In this document: in pieces, positions 27,349-35,489 of the stretch
Position numbering within the stretch: position 1 is the first letter of the stretch
How the letters are laid out: each line of letters begins with the position of its first letter
NCBI RefSeq assembly: GCF_009720625.1
Contig: NZ_CP046266.1
Coordinates: 815,501 to 879,500 of the forward strand
DNA: 64,000 bases
Direction: 5' to 3'
Origin: Metabacillus sediminilitoris
GTDB taxonomy: Bacteria > Bacillota > Bacilli > Bacillales > Bacillaceae
The notes under the pieces: generated by a model
The model's input: the letters and a program-made list of their open reading frames with translations, nothing else
Told to the model about the DNA's origin: nothing
Databases searched by the model: none
Program-made: the position numbers and the translations under genes

Positions 27349-28242
27349 ATGAAAGTCGGTTTAGTTGGTTTAGGGAAAATGGGTTTGAATTTAGGTCAAA
27401 ATTTATTGGATCAAAATCATGAAGTCGTTGCGTTTGATGTAAACCCTAGTGCAGTTGACAAAATGAGTACATATGGAGCAACAGCAACATCTAACTTGAA
27501 GGAACTTGTTCAAGCTTTGGAAACACCTAGAATTCTATGGATCATGGTTCCACATGCTGTTGTAGATTCCGTTATTAGTGAAATTAAACCTTTTTTAAGT
27601 GCAGGAGATATTGTTATTGAAGCCGGTAATTCTCACTATAAAGAATCGATTCGCCGCTACAATGAGTTAAAGGAAAGCGGTGTTCACTTTATGGATGCAG
27701 GTACCTCTGGCGGTATGGAAGGTGCTCGCCATGGAGCTTGCTATATGATTGGTGGAGATCCTGAAGCTTGGGAGGTAGTTGAACCTATTTTCCGAGACAC
27801 TGCAGTGGAAAACGGATATTTATATGCAGGGAAAGCAGGCAGCGGTCATTTCCTTAAAATGGTCCATAACGGAATTGAATATGGAATGATGGCGGCAATT
27901 GGTGAGGGATTTGAAGTATTAGAGAAAAGTGACTTTGACTTTGATTATGAAAAGGTTGCCAGAGTATGGAACAATGGATCAGTTATTCGTTCATGGCTGA
28001 TGGAACTTACTGAAAATGCATTTTCAAAAGATGCTAGATTGGATGAAATTAAAGGCACTATGCATTCTTCAGGTGAAGGAAAATGGACAATTGAAACAGC
28101 TTTAGATCTTCAAGCAGCTACACCAGTTATCGCAATGTCGTTATTAATGCGTTATCGTTCACTAGAAGATGATACATTTACTGGAAAAATCGTTGCGGCA
28201 TTACGTAATGAATTTGGCGGACATGCAGTAGAGAAAGAATAA
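27349..28242 (+). CDS. gnd: 6-phosphogluconate dehydrogenase, short form (YqeC type)
   Basis: A 297-aa decarboxylating 6-phosphogluconate dehydrogenase of the short type. N-terminal Rossmann motif GLVGLGKMGLNLGQNLLDQNHEVVAFDVNP, the substrate-binding MDAGTSGGMEGARHGACYMIGG, and catalytic KMVHNGIEYGMMAAIGEGFEVL. It is about 170 residues shorter than the classical Gnd/GntZ. An acidic residue after the glycine loop (FDVN) suggests NAD rather than NADP use. It completes gluconate catabolism after gntK: gluconate, 6-phosphogluconate, ribulose 5-phosphate. RBS AGGAGG. Confidence 0.92.
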   Translation: MKVGLVGLGKMGLNLGQNLLDQNHEVVAFDVNPSAVDKMSTYGATATSNLKELVQALETPRILWIMVPHAVVDSVISEIKPFLSAGDIVIEAGNSHYKESIRRYNELKESGVHFMDAGTSGGMEGARHGACYMIGGDPEAWEVVEPIFRDTAVENGYLYAGKAGSGHFLKMVHNGIEYGMMAAIGEGFEVLEKSDFDFDYEKVARVWNNGSVIRSWLMELTENAFSKDARLDEIKGTMHSSGEGKWTIETALDLQAATPVIAMSLLMRYRSLEDDTFTGKIVAALRNEFGGHAVEKE

Positions 28243-28262
28243 AAAACGAATATATATTAATC

Positions 28263-28300
28263 AGGCGCTATCCTTTACTAAGGATAGCGCCTCTTAGGTT
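28263..28300. terminator. Stem between convergent gnd and membrane protein gene
   Basis: AGGCGCTATCCTT tact AAGGATAGCGCCT, a perfect 13-bp stem; the following T-run is weak. Confidence 0.65.
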
Positions 28301-28310
28301 ATTTGAATAA

Positions 28311-28808
28311 TTATTGATTCCGTTCTTGTTTTTTAATTAACTCATAGTATAAAGCGGTTGTTGTTTGAACAATTAAAAATACGACCATTGAATAGTAAAT
28401 ATGATACCCTTTCTGATAGTCGGTTACTTTCATCAATGTAGATATCCTTTCTGTTGCCAAGCCTAATAAACTCCATCCAATGATATAAAGAATAAAAGCA
28501 AACCGCCGGGGGTGAATGTTTAATCTTTTATAAAAATATACAAAAAAGTAACTGAATGGTGCAAACAAGAAAAACATGATAAAGTCAAATAATTCATATT
28601 GATTTGAATCATTCACTTTATAAAAATCCATCAATCCTCCGCCGATGGTAAAATCGAATAAAGAGGAGATAGTGAATCCCCACACTAAAAAGAAGATTGT
28701 CAAATAACGAGGTAATTTTTTAGGGGAAAGAAATAAAGCTGAATAAACGATAACTAACATCACTAAAATATAGATTTCGTTTGTATCAAACTGCTCCCAT
28801 AATATCAT
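28311..28808 (-). CDS. CBO0543-like membrane protein
   Basis: A 165-aa, four- to five-segment membrane protein (YILVMLVIVYSALFLSP, YLTIFFLVWGFTISSLFDF, LFDFIMFFLFAPFSYFFVYFY, FILYIIGWSLLGLATE, VVFLIVQTTTALYY). This pattern, with a charged loop near KRLNIHPRR, resembles the CBO0543 family found in pairs in spore formers; function unknown. It overlaps the upstream gene by 4 nt. Confidence 0.65.
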   Translation of the reverse strand: MILWEQFDTNEIYILVMLVIVYSALFLSPKKLPRYLTIFFLVWGFTISSLFDFTIGGGLMDFYKVNDSNQYELFDFIMFFLFAPFSYFFVYFYKRLNIHPRRFAFILYIIGWSLLGLATERISTLMKVTDYQKGYHIYYSMVVFLIVQTTTALYYELIKKQERNQ

Positions 28809-29278
28809 GATTCACTCACCACGTTTTGCGAGTTTCTTACAAATAATTTGTAAGAGAAAACCGCTATTAATTGAAGAAACAAATAATAAATTGCATCATA
28901 CAAGTAATTCCAACTAGTATATTCAGTTATTTTAAAATAGGTAGAGAGAATACTAAAACAAAGTAATATTGCTTCAGTAACCAGGATTAAAATGATACGA
29001 TTCATCGTACTTTTTCTGAATTGAAAAAGATTTACTAGAATGACTAATAAAAGAGGGATCATAACACTTCGATTTAGTAGGAATGCTGTATAATCAAAAC
29101 CATCTTTAGAATAGGTTATCAGCTTTAATTCCTCTACAACTATCCAAGAAAAGTTAATATTGAAAATAAGGATAATTAAGAAGACAAAGGTATTTTCTGC
29201 AAGTGATAATTTTTTCTGGATAACCGCCAAAATTGTGGCAATAAGCCATGAAATGAAAAAAAAGATGACAAACCCCAT
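28805..29278 (-). CDS. Membrane protein paired with CBO0543-like protein
   Basis: A 157-aa protein with about five membrane segments and a layout similar to the next gene, with which it overlaps by 4 nt. It may form a heteromeric membrane complex with it. AGGAGG lies upstream of ATG 29278. No catalytic motif. Function unknown. Confidence 0.6.
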   Translation of the reverse strand: MGFVIFFFISWLIATILAVIQKKLSLAENTFVFLIILIFNINFSWIVVEELKLITYSKDGFDYTAFLLNRSVMIPLLLVILVNLFQFRKSTMNRIILILVTEAILLCFSILSTYFKITEYTSWNYLYDAIYYLFLQLIAVFSYKLFVRNSQNVVSES

Positions 29279-29532
29279 AGAAACCTCCTAAGAAGATTTT
29301 ATTCCTAGCATTCTCAAATAAAAAAATAATATACTGTAAACCTTATATAGAAGGTTTAGTATTGGGTAGTCCGATCAACTTACGATCTGTTAATGCTCTG
29401 AATTTTTTCTATCATATAAAATCGTTTCATTAATAATGTACATACAGCTTTTCTTGGAGGCTGCTAAGAGTAATAGACCTGGAGGTTTTCGTATAAAATA
29501 GTTCTAATAATAATAAAAAAGGTGTGAAATAT

Positions 29533-30039
29533 TTGATCTATATATACAACTGTTATGGCGGGACACATTCATCAGCACTTGCAGCTGCCTATCATTTGAA
29601 CAAGCTTTCTGATCATAAAGAACCTACAAAGGATGAGATATTAAAAATTGATGTTTTTAATAAATTAACAACGAAAGATATGGGGAAGTTATTTTTCCAT
29701 GGCAATGATGAAGAGGGAAATAAAGTGTATACATTAGGTAGAGGTTCATCGAAAGTAATTGTTCCAGCTATGTATAGTGTGTTTGAACTATTTAATGACA
29801 CCGGGAAACTTGATGAAAAGATCATCTTTTCAAATACATCTCCTATAGTACCATTAGCTATGACGTTTGGAGGCTTATTTTCAAGGAGATTAAAAATCCA
29901 TTTTATTGGTGTTCCCTTATTAATTTCAGGAGCAAAAAAGGCACATAAAGACATCATTAAGCTTGTTCAACATACAAAAGATATGGGAAAAGCGACTACC
30001 AGCAAGATTGAAATTCTAGATAATGCCTTTGGAAAATAA
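29533..30039 (+). CDS. DUF3189 family protein
   Basis: A 168-aa soluble protein starting IYIYNCYGGTHSSALAAAYHL, the conserved N-terminus of DUF3189, followed by ILKIDVFNKLTTKDMGKLFFHG. The GGTHSS stretch looks like a nucleotide or phosphate-binding loop but this is not proven. TTG 29533 is chosen because AAGGTG lies 7 nt upstream and because the family starts here; a GTG at 29524 overlaps the ribosome site. Found mainly in spore-forming Firmicutes; function unknown. Confidence 0.75.
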   Translation: MIYIYNCYGGTHSSALAAAYHLNKLSDHKEPTKDEILKIDVFNKLTTKDMGKLFFHGNDEEGNKVYTLGRGSSKVIVPAMYSVFELFNDTGKLDEKIIFSNTSPIVPLAMTFGGLFSRRLKIHFIGVPLLISGAKKAHKDIIKLVQHTKDMGKATTSKIEILDNAFGK

Positions 30040-30067
30040 AATTTTCGCTATATCCAATAAAATTTCA

Positions 30068-30133
30068 TTGTTAAAATTTTATGATCATGATATATTACTT
30101 CTATAAAAACTGACTAAATTATTCAATTGGTCA
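30068..30133 (+). promoter_or_regulatory. yhgD promoter and operator
   Basis: TTGTTA (30068-30073), 17-nt spacer, TATATT (30091-30096). Just downstream is TGACTA-N11-TGGTCA (30111-30133), the same 23-bp layout as the site before yhgE, so YhgD probably represses itself. Confidence 0.65.
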
Positions 30134-30156
30134 TTTTCGACTTAGGGGTGAAAAAA

Positions 30157-30729
30157 TTGAGTATAAATCGTAAGCAACTTATTTTGGAAGCAGCAACTAA
30201 ATCGTTTGCGCAATTCGGATATAAAGCAACAACAATGGACCAAGTTTCACGACTAGCTAATGTTGGAAAGGGCACGATTTATACGTTCTATAAAAACAAG
30301 GAAGAATTATTTTCTGAAATCCTAGATGGTGTTTTATTAGATATGAAAGAAGCTGCGGAAGATGCATTTAACTCACAGCTCCCATTTTTCGAAAATGTCC
30401 ATCGTGCCATTTATCGTATCTTAGAATTTCGTAAGTCACATCAATTAACAATAAAAATTTTTCAAGAAAGCAATGAAATGGGAACTCCGATGGTAAAAGA
30501 AGGCGTACAAAAGGTTGAAGCGATGGTACTTAATTATATTAAACAAAAAATCATTGTTGCAATTGATAAAAAGGAAATCCAACCATGTGATCCAGAGTTA
30601 ACTGCTTTTATTTTATTAAAATTATACGTTTCATTAATATTTGATTGGGAAAAAAATCATGAACCGCTTGATAAAGAAAAAATTGCAAAAGTATTAGAAC
30701 AATATATATTGAAAGGATTATCAATCTGA
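30157..30729 (+). CDS. yhgD: TetR family regulator YhgD
   Basis: A 190-aa TetR-type repressor: helix-turn-helix in KQLILEAATKSFAQFGYKATTMDQVSRLANVGKGTIYTFYKNKEELFSEIL, then an all-helical ligand-binding half. TTG 30157 has AGGGGTG 6 nt upstream. It is immediately followed by yhgE, as in B. subtilis. An identical-layout palindrome lies before each of the two genes, so this protein most likely represses both. The effector is unknown. Confidence 0.85.
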   Translation: MSINRKQLILEAATKSFAQFGYKATTMDQVSRLANVGKGTIYTFYKNKEELFSEILDGVLLDMKEAAEDAFNSQLPFFENVHRAIYRILEFRKSHQLTIKIFQESNEMGTPMVKEGVQKVEAMVLNYIKQKIIVAIDKKEIQPCDPELTAFILLKLYVSLIFDWEKNHEPLDKEKIAKVLEQYILKGLSI

Positions 30730-30746
30730 TAATCCTCTCTTTTTTG
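30714..30746 (+). terminator. Terminator between yhgD and yhgE
   Basis: AGGATTATCA atc TGATAATCCT with a CTCTTTTTT tail; overlaps the yhgD stop codon and separates it from the yhgE promoter. Confidence 0.75.
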
Positions 30747-30753
30747 CTAGTAT

Positions 30754-30776
30754 TGACTAAATGAACAAAATAGTCA
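30754..30776. promoter_or_regulatory. YhgD-type operator before yhgE
   Basis: TGACTA-N11-TAGTCA, with perfect 6-bp arms and the same spacing as the site ahead of yhgD. Confidence 0.65.
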
Positions 30777-30810
30777 TTTTTAGAATTATCCATTGAGGAG
30801 GAATGAACAT

Positions 30811-33042
30811 ATGTCTTTAATAAAAAACGAATGGAAGGCATTATTTAAAAATAAAAAAGTGATGATTGCTGTAATTGGGGTTTTATTTATTCCGTTAATG
30901 TATAGCGGCGGGTACCTTGGTGCTTTTTGGGACCCTTACGGAAAGCTTGAAGAGTTGTCTGTTGCTGTTGTGAATAATGATAATGGCACAACGTATGAAG
31001 GAGAAGAACTAGCAGTTGGAAATGAACTTGTTAAAAACTTAAAGGAAAACCCTACATTTGAATGGCATTTTGTTGATAAGAATAAAGCTGAAAAAGGCCT
31101 AGAAAATCATGAGTTTTACATGGCAATTGAAATACCCGAAAATTTTTCAAGCAATGCTACAACTTTACAAGCCGATCATCCGCAGCATTTAGAACTGTCA
31201 TTCAAAACAAACAAAGCCTATAACTTTATTTCAGGACAAATTGGAGAAAGTGCTGTTGCGAAAATAAAAGAAGAAGTTGCCACTTCATTAACAAAAACAT
31301 ATGCAGAAACGATTTTTAATAATATTGAGTTAATGTCAGATGGAATTGGCGAGGCAAGTAATGGAGCAAATGAACTAAATAATGGTACAGGAAAGCTTAA
31401 AGAAGGTTCTGAAACCCTTGATAAAAGTCTACATGAATTAGTAAAAAAATCAGTTACCTTTAAAGACGGCTTACATGGAGCATCAACAGGTACATCTGAG
31501 CTTACAAATGGCATAGGCAGCTTAGATGATGGATTGTCGAAAATGAAACAAGGTCAAAATGAGTTATATAATGGATCCGTAAAAACGGAATCAGGGACAG
31601 CACAATTAGTAACAGGCCTAAATGATTCATTATCAGGAATGAAGGAATTACAAAAATCGCTCCCAACTTTAACAGCTGGTACAGAGGAGTTTCATAATCA
31701 AGCACCAAAACTAGTTGAAGGGACAAAGCAGCTTGCAGATGGAACATCTAATGCAAGTGTAGGAGCAGCTAATTTGTCGCAAAATTTATCACAAGTAACA
31801 AAAGAAGTAAATGATATGCTGATAGAATTACAAGGCATGCCATTACCTGAAGATAAGCAGCAGGAACTATTAAAATTAGCGGACGATCTTAACACCTTAG
31901 ATCAAGGTGGGAAACAGCTATCTACAAGTCTAAATCAAATAGCAGCAGGGGCTGGTGAGCTTCATACAAGTGTTAGTGTATTACCGGCCAATACTGAAAA
32001 GCTCTATGAAGGTACAACTTCTGTACAAGATGCAATTAATCAATTAACTTTGGGACAAGAAAAGTTATACAATGGTGCCGTCCAAGTAAATGATGGCCAA
32101 TCACAAATCACAGCAGGGCTCGGGAATTTTGGAGATAAAATTACTGAAGCAAAAACAGGATCAGCTCAGCTGAAAACTGGCAGTGAAGCACTAGAAGATG
32201 GAATTGGTAAGCTAGCAAATGGTTCGACAGCTTTAGAAGACGGTTCCGTAAAATTAGCTGATGGAGCCGACCAACTTGATGATGGTTTAAAAGAACTTTC
32301 AGATGGAACAAGTGAGCTTTCGACGAAGCTTGGAGAAGCAGCAGATGAAACAAAAGATGTGAAAGGTTCTGATGAACAATATGATATGATTGCAGATCCT
32401 GTAGATGTAAAGACAGAAGAAGTAAATGATATACCGAACTATGGTACTGGGCTTGCCCCTTATTTTCTATCTTTAGCATTGTTTGTAGGAACATTACTTT
32501 TAACAGTAGTCTTTCCGCTGCGTAAACCATCAGCAGCTCCTAAATCTGGATTCTCATGGTTTATAAGCAAATTTAGCATTCTTTTCATGGTAGCAGTAAT
32601 TCAAGCAATCCTTGCAGATTTTGTTCTCTTATTCGGATTAGGGATAGAAGTAAAAAGTGTTGGATTGTTTGTTTTGTTTAGTATTTTGACAAGCTTAACA
32701 TTTATTTCAATCGTACAGTTTTTAGTGACAACAATGGCTGATCCAGGTCGCTTTATTGCTATCATTATACTAATTCTTCAATTAACAACAAGTGCAGGAA
32801 CATTTCCGTTAGAATTAATTCCTGATCTTTATCAGAAAATCAATCAATGGCTGCCGATGACGTACTCTGTTGCGGGATTTAAAGCCGTCATTTCTAGCGG
32901 GGATTTTGCTTATATGTGGTCACAAGCACTTGTATTAGTCGGATTTTTACTATGTGCTGTAAGTGGGACAATTATCTACTTTTCTTGGAAGTTGAAAAAA
33001 GAAAATCATAGAGCAAGTAATGAGGAGATGGCACACATTTAA
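30811..33042 (+). CDS. yhgE: YhgE/Pip family membrane protein
   Basis: A 743-aa protein. One N-terminal membrane segment (VMIAVIGVLFIPLMYSGGYLGAFW), a long extracytoplasmic region (residues about 40-560) with many short degenerate repeats of LxxGTxxLxxG/DGxxxLxDG type that predict coiled coil, and a C-terminal ABC-2-type domain with about five segments. This is the architecture of the YhgE/phage infection protein family, which includes type VII secretion component YueB-like proteins and phage receptors. ATG 30811 follows GAGGAGG. Regulated with yhgD by a TetR-type operator. It likely acts at the cell surface; its transported or secreted partner is unknown. Confidence 0.87.
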   Translation: MSLIKNEWKALFKNKKVMIAVIGVLFIPLMYSGGYLGAFWDPYGKLEELSVAVVNNDNGTTYEGEELAVGNELVKNLKENPTFEWHFVDKNKAEKGLENHEFYMAIEIPENFSSNATTLQADHPQHLELSFKTNKAYNFISGQIGESAVAKIKEEVATSLTKTYAETIFNNIELMSDGIGEASNGANELNNGTGKLKEGSETLDKSLHELVKKSVTFKDGLHGASTGTSELTNGIGSLDDGLSKMKQGQNELYNGSVKTESGTAQLVTGLNDSLSGMKELQKSLPTLTAGTEEFHNQAPKLVEGTKQLADGTSNASVGAANLSQNLSQVTKEVNDMLIELQGMPLPEDKQQELLKLADDLNTLDQGGKQLSTSLNQIAAGAGELHTSVSVLPANTEKLYEGTTSVQDAINQLTLGQEKLYNGAVQVNDGQSQITAGLGNFGDKITEAKTGSAQLKTGSEALEDGIGKLANGSTALEDGSVKLADGADQLDDGLKELSDGTSELSTKLGEAADETKDVKGSDEQYDMIADPVDVKTEEVNDIPNYGTGLAPYFLSLALFVGTLLLTVVFPLRKPSAAPKSGFSWFISKFSILFMVAVIQAILADFVLLFGLGIEVKSVGLFVLFSILTSLTFISIVQFLVTTMADPGRFIAIIILILQLTTSAGTFPLELIPDLYQKINQWLPMTYSVAGFKAVISSGDFAYMWSQALVLVGFLLCAVSGTIIYFSWKLKKENHRASNEEMAHI

Positions 33043-33071
33043 AAAAGGTTTAGTTATTGGATTAGAAGGAT

Positions 33072-33105
33072 AAATATGGTGAGGATTCAAATCCTCACCA
33101 TATTT
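33072..33105 (+). terminator. Terminator after yhgE
   Basis: AAATATGGTGAGGATT ca AATCCTCACCATATTT, a perfect 16-bp stem. Confidence 0.85.
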
Positions 33106-33195
33106 ATGAATGAGAGAAGAAAGATTAAAAAGTGAAACGGTCATTTTAAGTACCCTGTATTTATTGGATTGACTACTGAAGACTTTTTTTTTATT

Positions 33196-33412
33196 GGTGT
33201 TTTGGCAAACTTTGTTGCTATTTGACAAGTAATGCGGAGGTTGATTGCAGCGAGAGATGTTCGCTTTCCGCGGGGCGGGCGGTGAGCCTCCTCGGCGTAA
33301 ACGCCTGCATGAGTCTCACCTGTCCCGCTGCTCCCGCATGAGTCTCGCAATCTGCTCCAATTAACCTTAAATAGTTTTCGATTTAAAAGCAACAATGTCT
33401 TAGAAAATAGCC
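33196..33412 (-). repeat. MITE-like repeat element, copy 2 (inverted)
   Basis: A 217-bp relative of the element at 12438 in opposite orientation: the same TTTTCG-like ends, the AACTATTTAAGGTTAATTGG segment, the G+C-rich hairpin core and the CAATCAACC box. The right end is GGCTATTTTC on the minus strand. Flanks are low-complexity, so a target duplication is not clear. It lies between yhgE and an SDR gene. Confidence 0.8.
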
Positions 33413-33455
33413 TTTATTTTAAACATTTAAAATCTGTATTTAGGAGGAAGTTAAC

Positions 33456-34220
33456 ATGCCGAAAACAGCTCTCATAACAGGTGCAACTAGTGGATTAGGG
33501 TATGAATTTGTTAAATTATTTGCAAAAGACGGATATAACCTCGTAATCGTCTCAAGAAATAAACAAAAAATGGAGCAAATCAAACAGTCTTTTCAAAACA
33601 TTGAAATAAAGGTTATTGTAAAAGATTTAAGTGAACCTAATGCTGTAAAAGAAGTAATTGAGGAAATGGATAAGCAAGAAATCACCATTGACGTATTGGT
33701 AAACAATGCTGGCTTTGGTTTATTAGGTCATTTTGATCAGTTGGATATTCAAGAACAATTGAATATGATTCAATTAAATGTAGCTGCGTTAACGGAACTA
33801 ACTTATTACTTGTTACCAAAAATGAAACAAAAAAAGGATGGTAAGATATTAAATATTGCAAGTACAGCTGCATTCCAACCAGGTCCTTTGATGGCTGTTT
33901 ATTATGCAACAAAAGCATATGTGCTTTCGTTCTCTGAAGCACTAGTAGAAGAATTATCAGACAGTAAAGTTATGGTGACAACACTTTGTCCTGGTCCTAC
34001 TAAAACCAACTTCGGATCAGTAGCTAATGTTGAGGGAACAAAAATGTTTAGTAGAGCAATGAATGCAGAAATTGTTGCGAAACAAGGCTACAATGCTTTA
34101 TTGAATGGAAAGCGCGTTGTTGTAACAGGTGGTCTGAATAAAGCGGGTACAATAGCTGCGAAATTCCTACCGAGAAGTCTAGCTGCAAAAATAGCAAAGT
34201 CAATTGCAAGAAAAGAATAG
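33456..34220 (+). CDS. Short-chain dehydrogenase/reductase
   Basis: A 254-aa classical SDR. Cofactor motif TGATSGLGYEF (TGxxxGxG), DVLVNNAGFGLLG (NNAG), active-site Ser in NIASTAAFQPGP and catalytic YATK in AVYYATKAYVLSF. Basic residues after the first beta strand (SRNKQKM) suggest NADP. AGGAGG precedes ATG 33456. Similar to YqjQ/DltE-type oxidoreductases; substrate unknown. Confidence 0.87.
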   Translation: MPKTALITGATSGLGYEFVKLFAKDGYNLVIVSRNKQKMEQIKQSFQNIEIKVIVKDLSEPNAVKEVIEEMDKQEITIDVLVNNAGFGLLGHFDQLDIQEQLNMIQLNVAALTELTYYLLPKMKQKKDGKILNIASTAAFQPGPLMAVYYATKAYVLSFSEALVEELSDSKVMVTTLCPGPTKTNFGSVANVEGTKMFSRAMNAEIVAKQGYNALLNGKRVVVTGGLNKAGTIAAKFLPRSLAAKIAKSIARKE

Positions 34221-34280
34221 TTTATTTAATATTCTCTTAGGATTTCTCAGGTCTCATACCTTAAATAAGGAGGAATGATG

Positions 34281-34567
34281 ATGGGGCAGCAAGCATTTGA
34301 TGTATTAAGGAATTTCATTATTTCATATTTAAGTGACTCAGCAGGACAGGATATTATTCTATTGTTAGCTGAGTAAGTGTAAATGAAATAACAGAACAAT
34401 CGAACTTTTTCCGTCCAATGAATTACCATAATTCGAAAATTACGGTAACAACGAAACTTATCATGATCGAACAAATAGGAACCAACTATTACTCCCTTTC
34501 CTTAAATGATAGCGTTGAGAAATTAAAGAAGCTGATCGAGATAGGAGAAAAAGAGTGTATTCTTTAG
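34281..34567 (+). pseudogene. Small frameshifted gene of unknown function
   Basis: AAGGAGG (34267-34273) precedes ATG 34281 (further in-frame ATGs at 34275 and 34278). The first frame encodes 31 residues beginning MGQQAFDVLRNFIISYLSD and stops at 34374-34376 after LLLAE. The overlapping -1 frame continues without interruption as SVNEITEQSNFFRPMNYHN ... to a stop at 34565-34567, with coding-like composition, and a terminator follows at once. Together they would encode about 95 residues. No slippery heptamer is visible at the junction, so a mutation is more likely than programmed frameshifting. I do not recognise the family. Confidence 0.55.
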
Positions 34568-34592
34568 ATGAATTCTAGGATACACTTTTTTC
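34551..34592 (+). terminator. Terminator of the frameshifted gene
   Basis: AGTGTAT ... ATACACT stem followed by TTTTT. Confidence 0.7.
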
Positions 34593-35175
34593 TTCGTTTA
34601 AAACATTCACATTATTGCTTTGTGAGAAATAGTTAAAAGAAACTTGGAGTAAGGGAAAAGAATTATGATGCAATAAGATGAACCTAATTAGATTGTTGTA
34701 GGGGAAATACTCTTTTATTTGGTGTACCTTTTGTTGTATAACTTTTTGCTTATCTACTTTTGGCTGAGCAGTAAAAAATATAAGAAAAACAGCTTTTATA
34801 GATATTGTTCGATACTTGCATCATTTCAGTAAACTCTTGAATACAATCTTCGAAGTAGATTTGGATTTCATATCTACCTACATCCTTTCAAATGTCCTCT
34901 TTTTTATAGTATATCTATAAGGTAAAACCCCTTCGAATTACGAAAAATTGCTATGTTTATTGTGAGCCTTATATAACAATAGTATGAAAGCGATGAATGA
35001 CCAGATTGTTTTTAAAAGCAATCTAGGATTCATATTTAGTTTTTTGTAAGACTTCTATAGGGATATTTTCCATTTGTTATGTAATTTAATGTCTTTTTGA
35101 AGTTTGCTTTATATATGCTAGTGATCCATAATAGATTTGCTATACCTAGTAGGAAACTAAAGGAGTTATTATTGT
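34593..35175. other. Gene-poor region with possible decayed reading frame
   Basis: No intact gene. On the minus strand 34887-34750 a 45-codon open frame (KDVGRYEIQIYFEDCIQEF..., stop at 34750-34752) lacks a start; the region just upstream reads on in another frame (FEGVLPYRYTIKKRTFERM), which together may be a frameshifted remnant. At about 34993-35030 there is an inverted repeat, ATGAAT..AGATTG / CAATCT..ATTCAT. Nothing else recognised. Confidence 0.3.
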
Positions 35176-35373
35176 ATGACAGGAACCAAAAGAGAAGATA
35201 TTAAACAAGGGACAAAGGTAAGAGTGGTACAAAAACAAGACCAACGATCAGGAAAATTAACTGAAGGTGTTGTTTCAAAAATACTAACAAATTCAGCAAC
35301 ACATCCACATGGTATAAAGGTAATGCTAGAGAATGGGATCGTGGGCAGAGTGAAGGAAATTGTTACTGAATGA
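35176..35373 (+). CDS. ywbE: YwbE family protein (DUF2196)
   Basis: A 65-aa protein with the YwbE pattern: GTKREDIKQGTKVRVVQKQDQRSGKLTEGVVSKILT followed by HPHGIKVMLENGIVGRVKEI, a small beta-barrel. AAGGAG lies ahead of ATG 35176. Function unknown; single-gene unit with its own terminator. Confidence 0.85.
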   Translation: MTGTKREDIKQGTKVRVVQKQDQRSGKLTEGVVSKILTNSATHPHGIKVMLENGIVGRVKEIVTE

Positions 35374-35380
35374 TAAATAA

Positions 35381-35412
35381 AAAAGGTGGTCAATTTTTGA
35401 CCACCTTTTTTA
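35381..35412 (+). terminator. Terminator after ywbE
   Basis: AAAAGGTGGTCAA ttt TTGACCACCTTTTTT. Confidence 0.9.
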
Positions 35413-35489
35413 TTTTAAAAGAAGGATGATGGTAAAATAAGGATAGTTAATCATGCACTACACAATTCAAGAAAATGGAAGGTGTTTGA

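Noticed and set aside
29340..29362. AAACCTT/AAGGTTT inverted repeat between divergent genes
   Set aside because: Short stem, no T-run and no matching second copy; cannot be assigned.
33141..33395. 84-codon minus-strand reading frame
   Set aside because: It is the equivalent open stretch of the second repeat copy and is not conserved with the copy at 12438 as a protein.
34371..34380. Programmed -1 frameshifting in the small gene
   Set aside because: No slippery heptamer or downstream structure could be seen at the junction; mutation or sequencing error is simpler.
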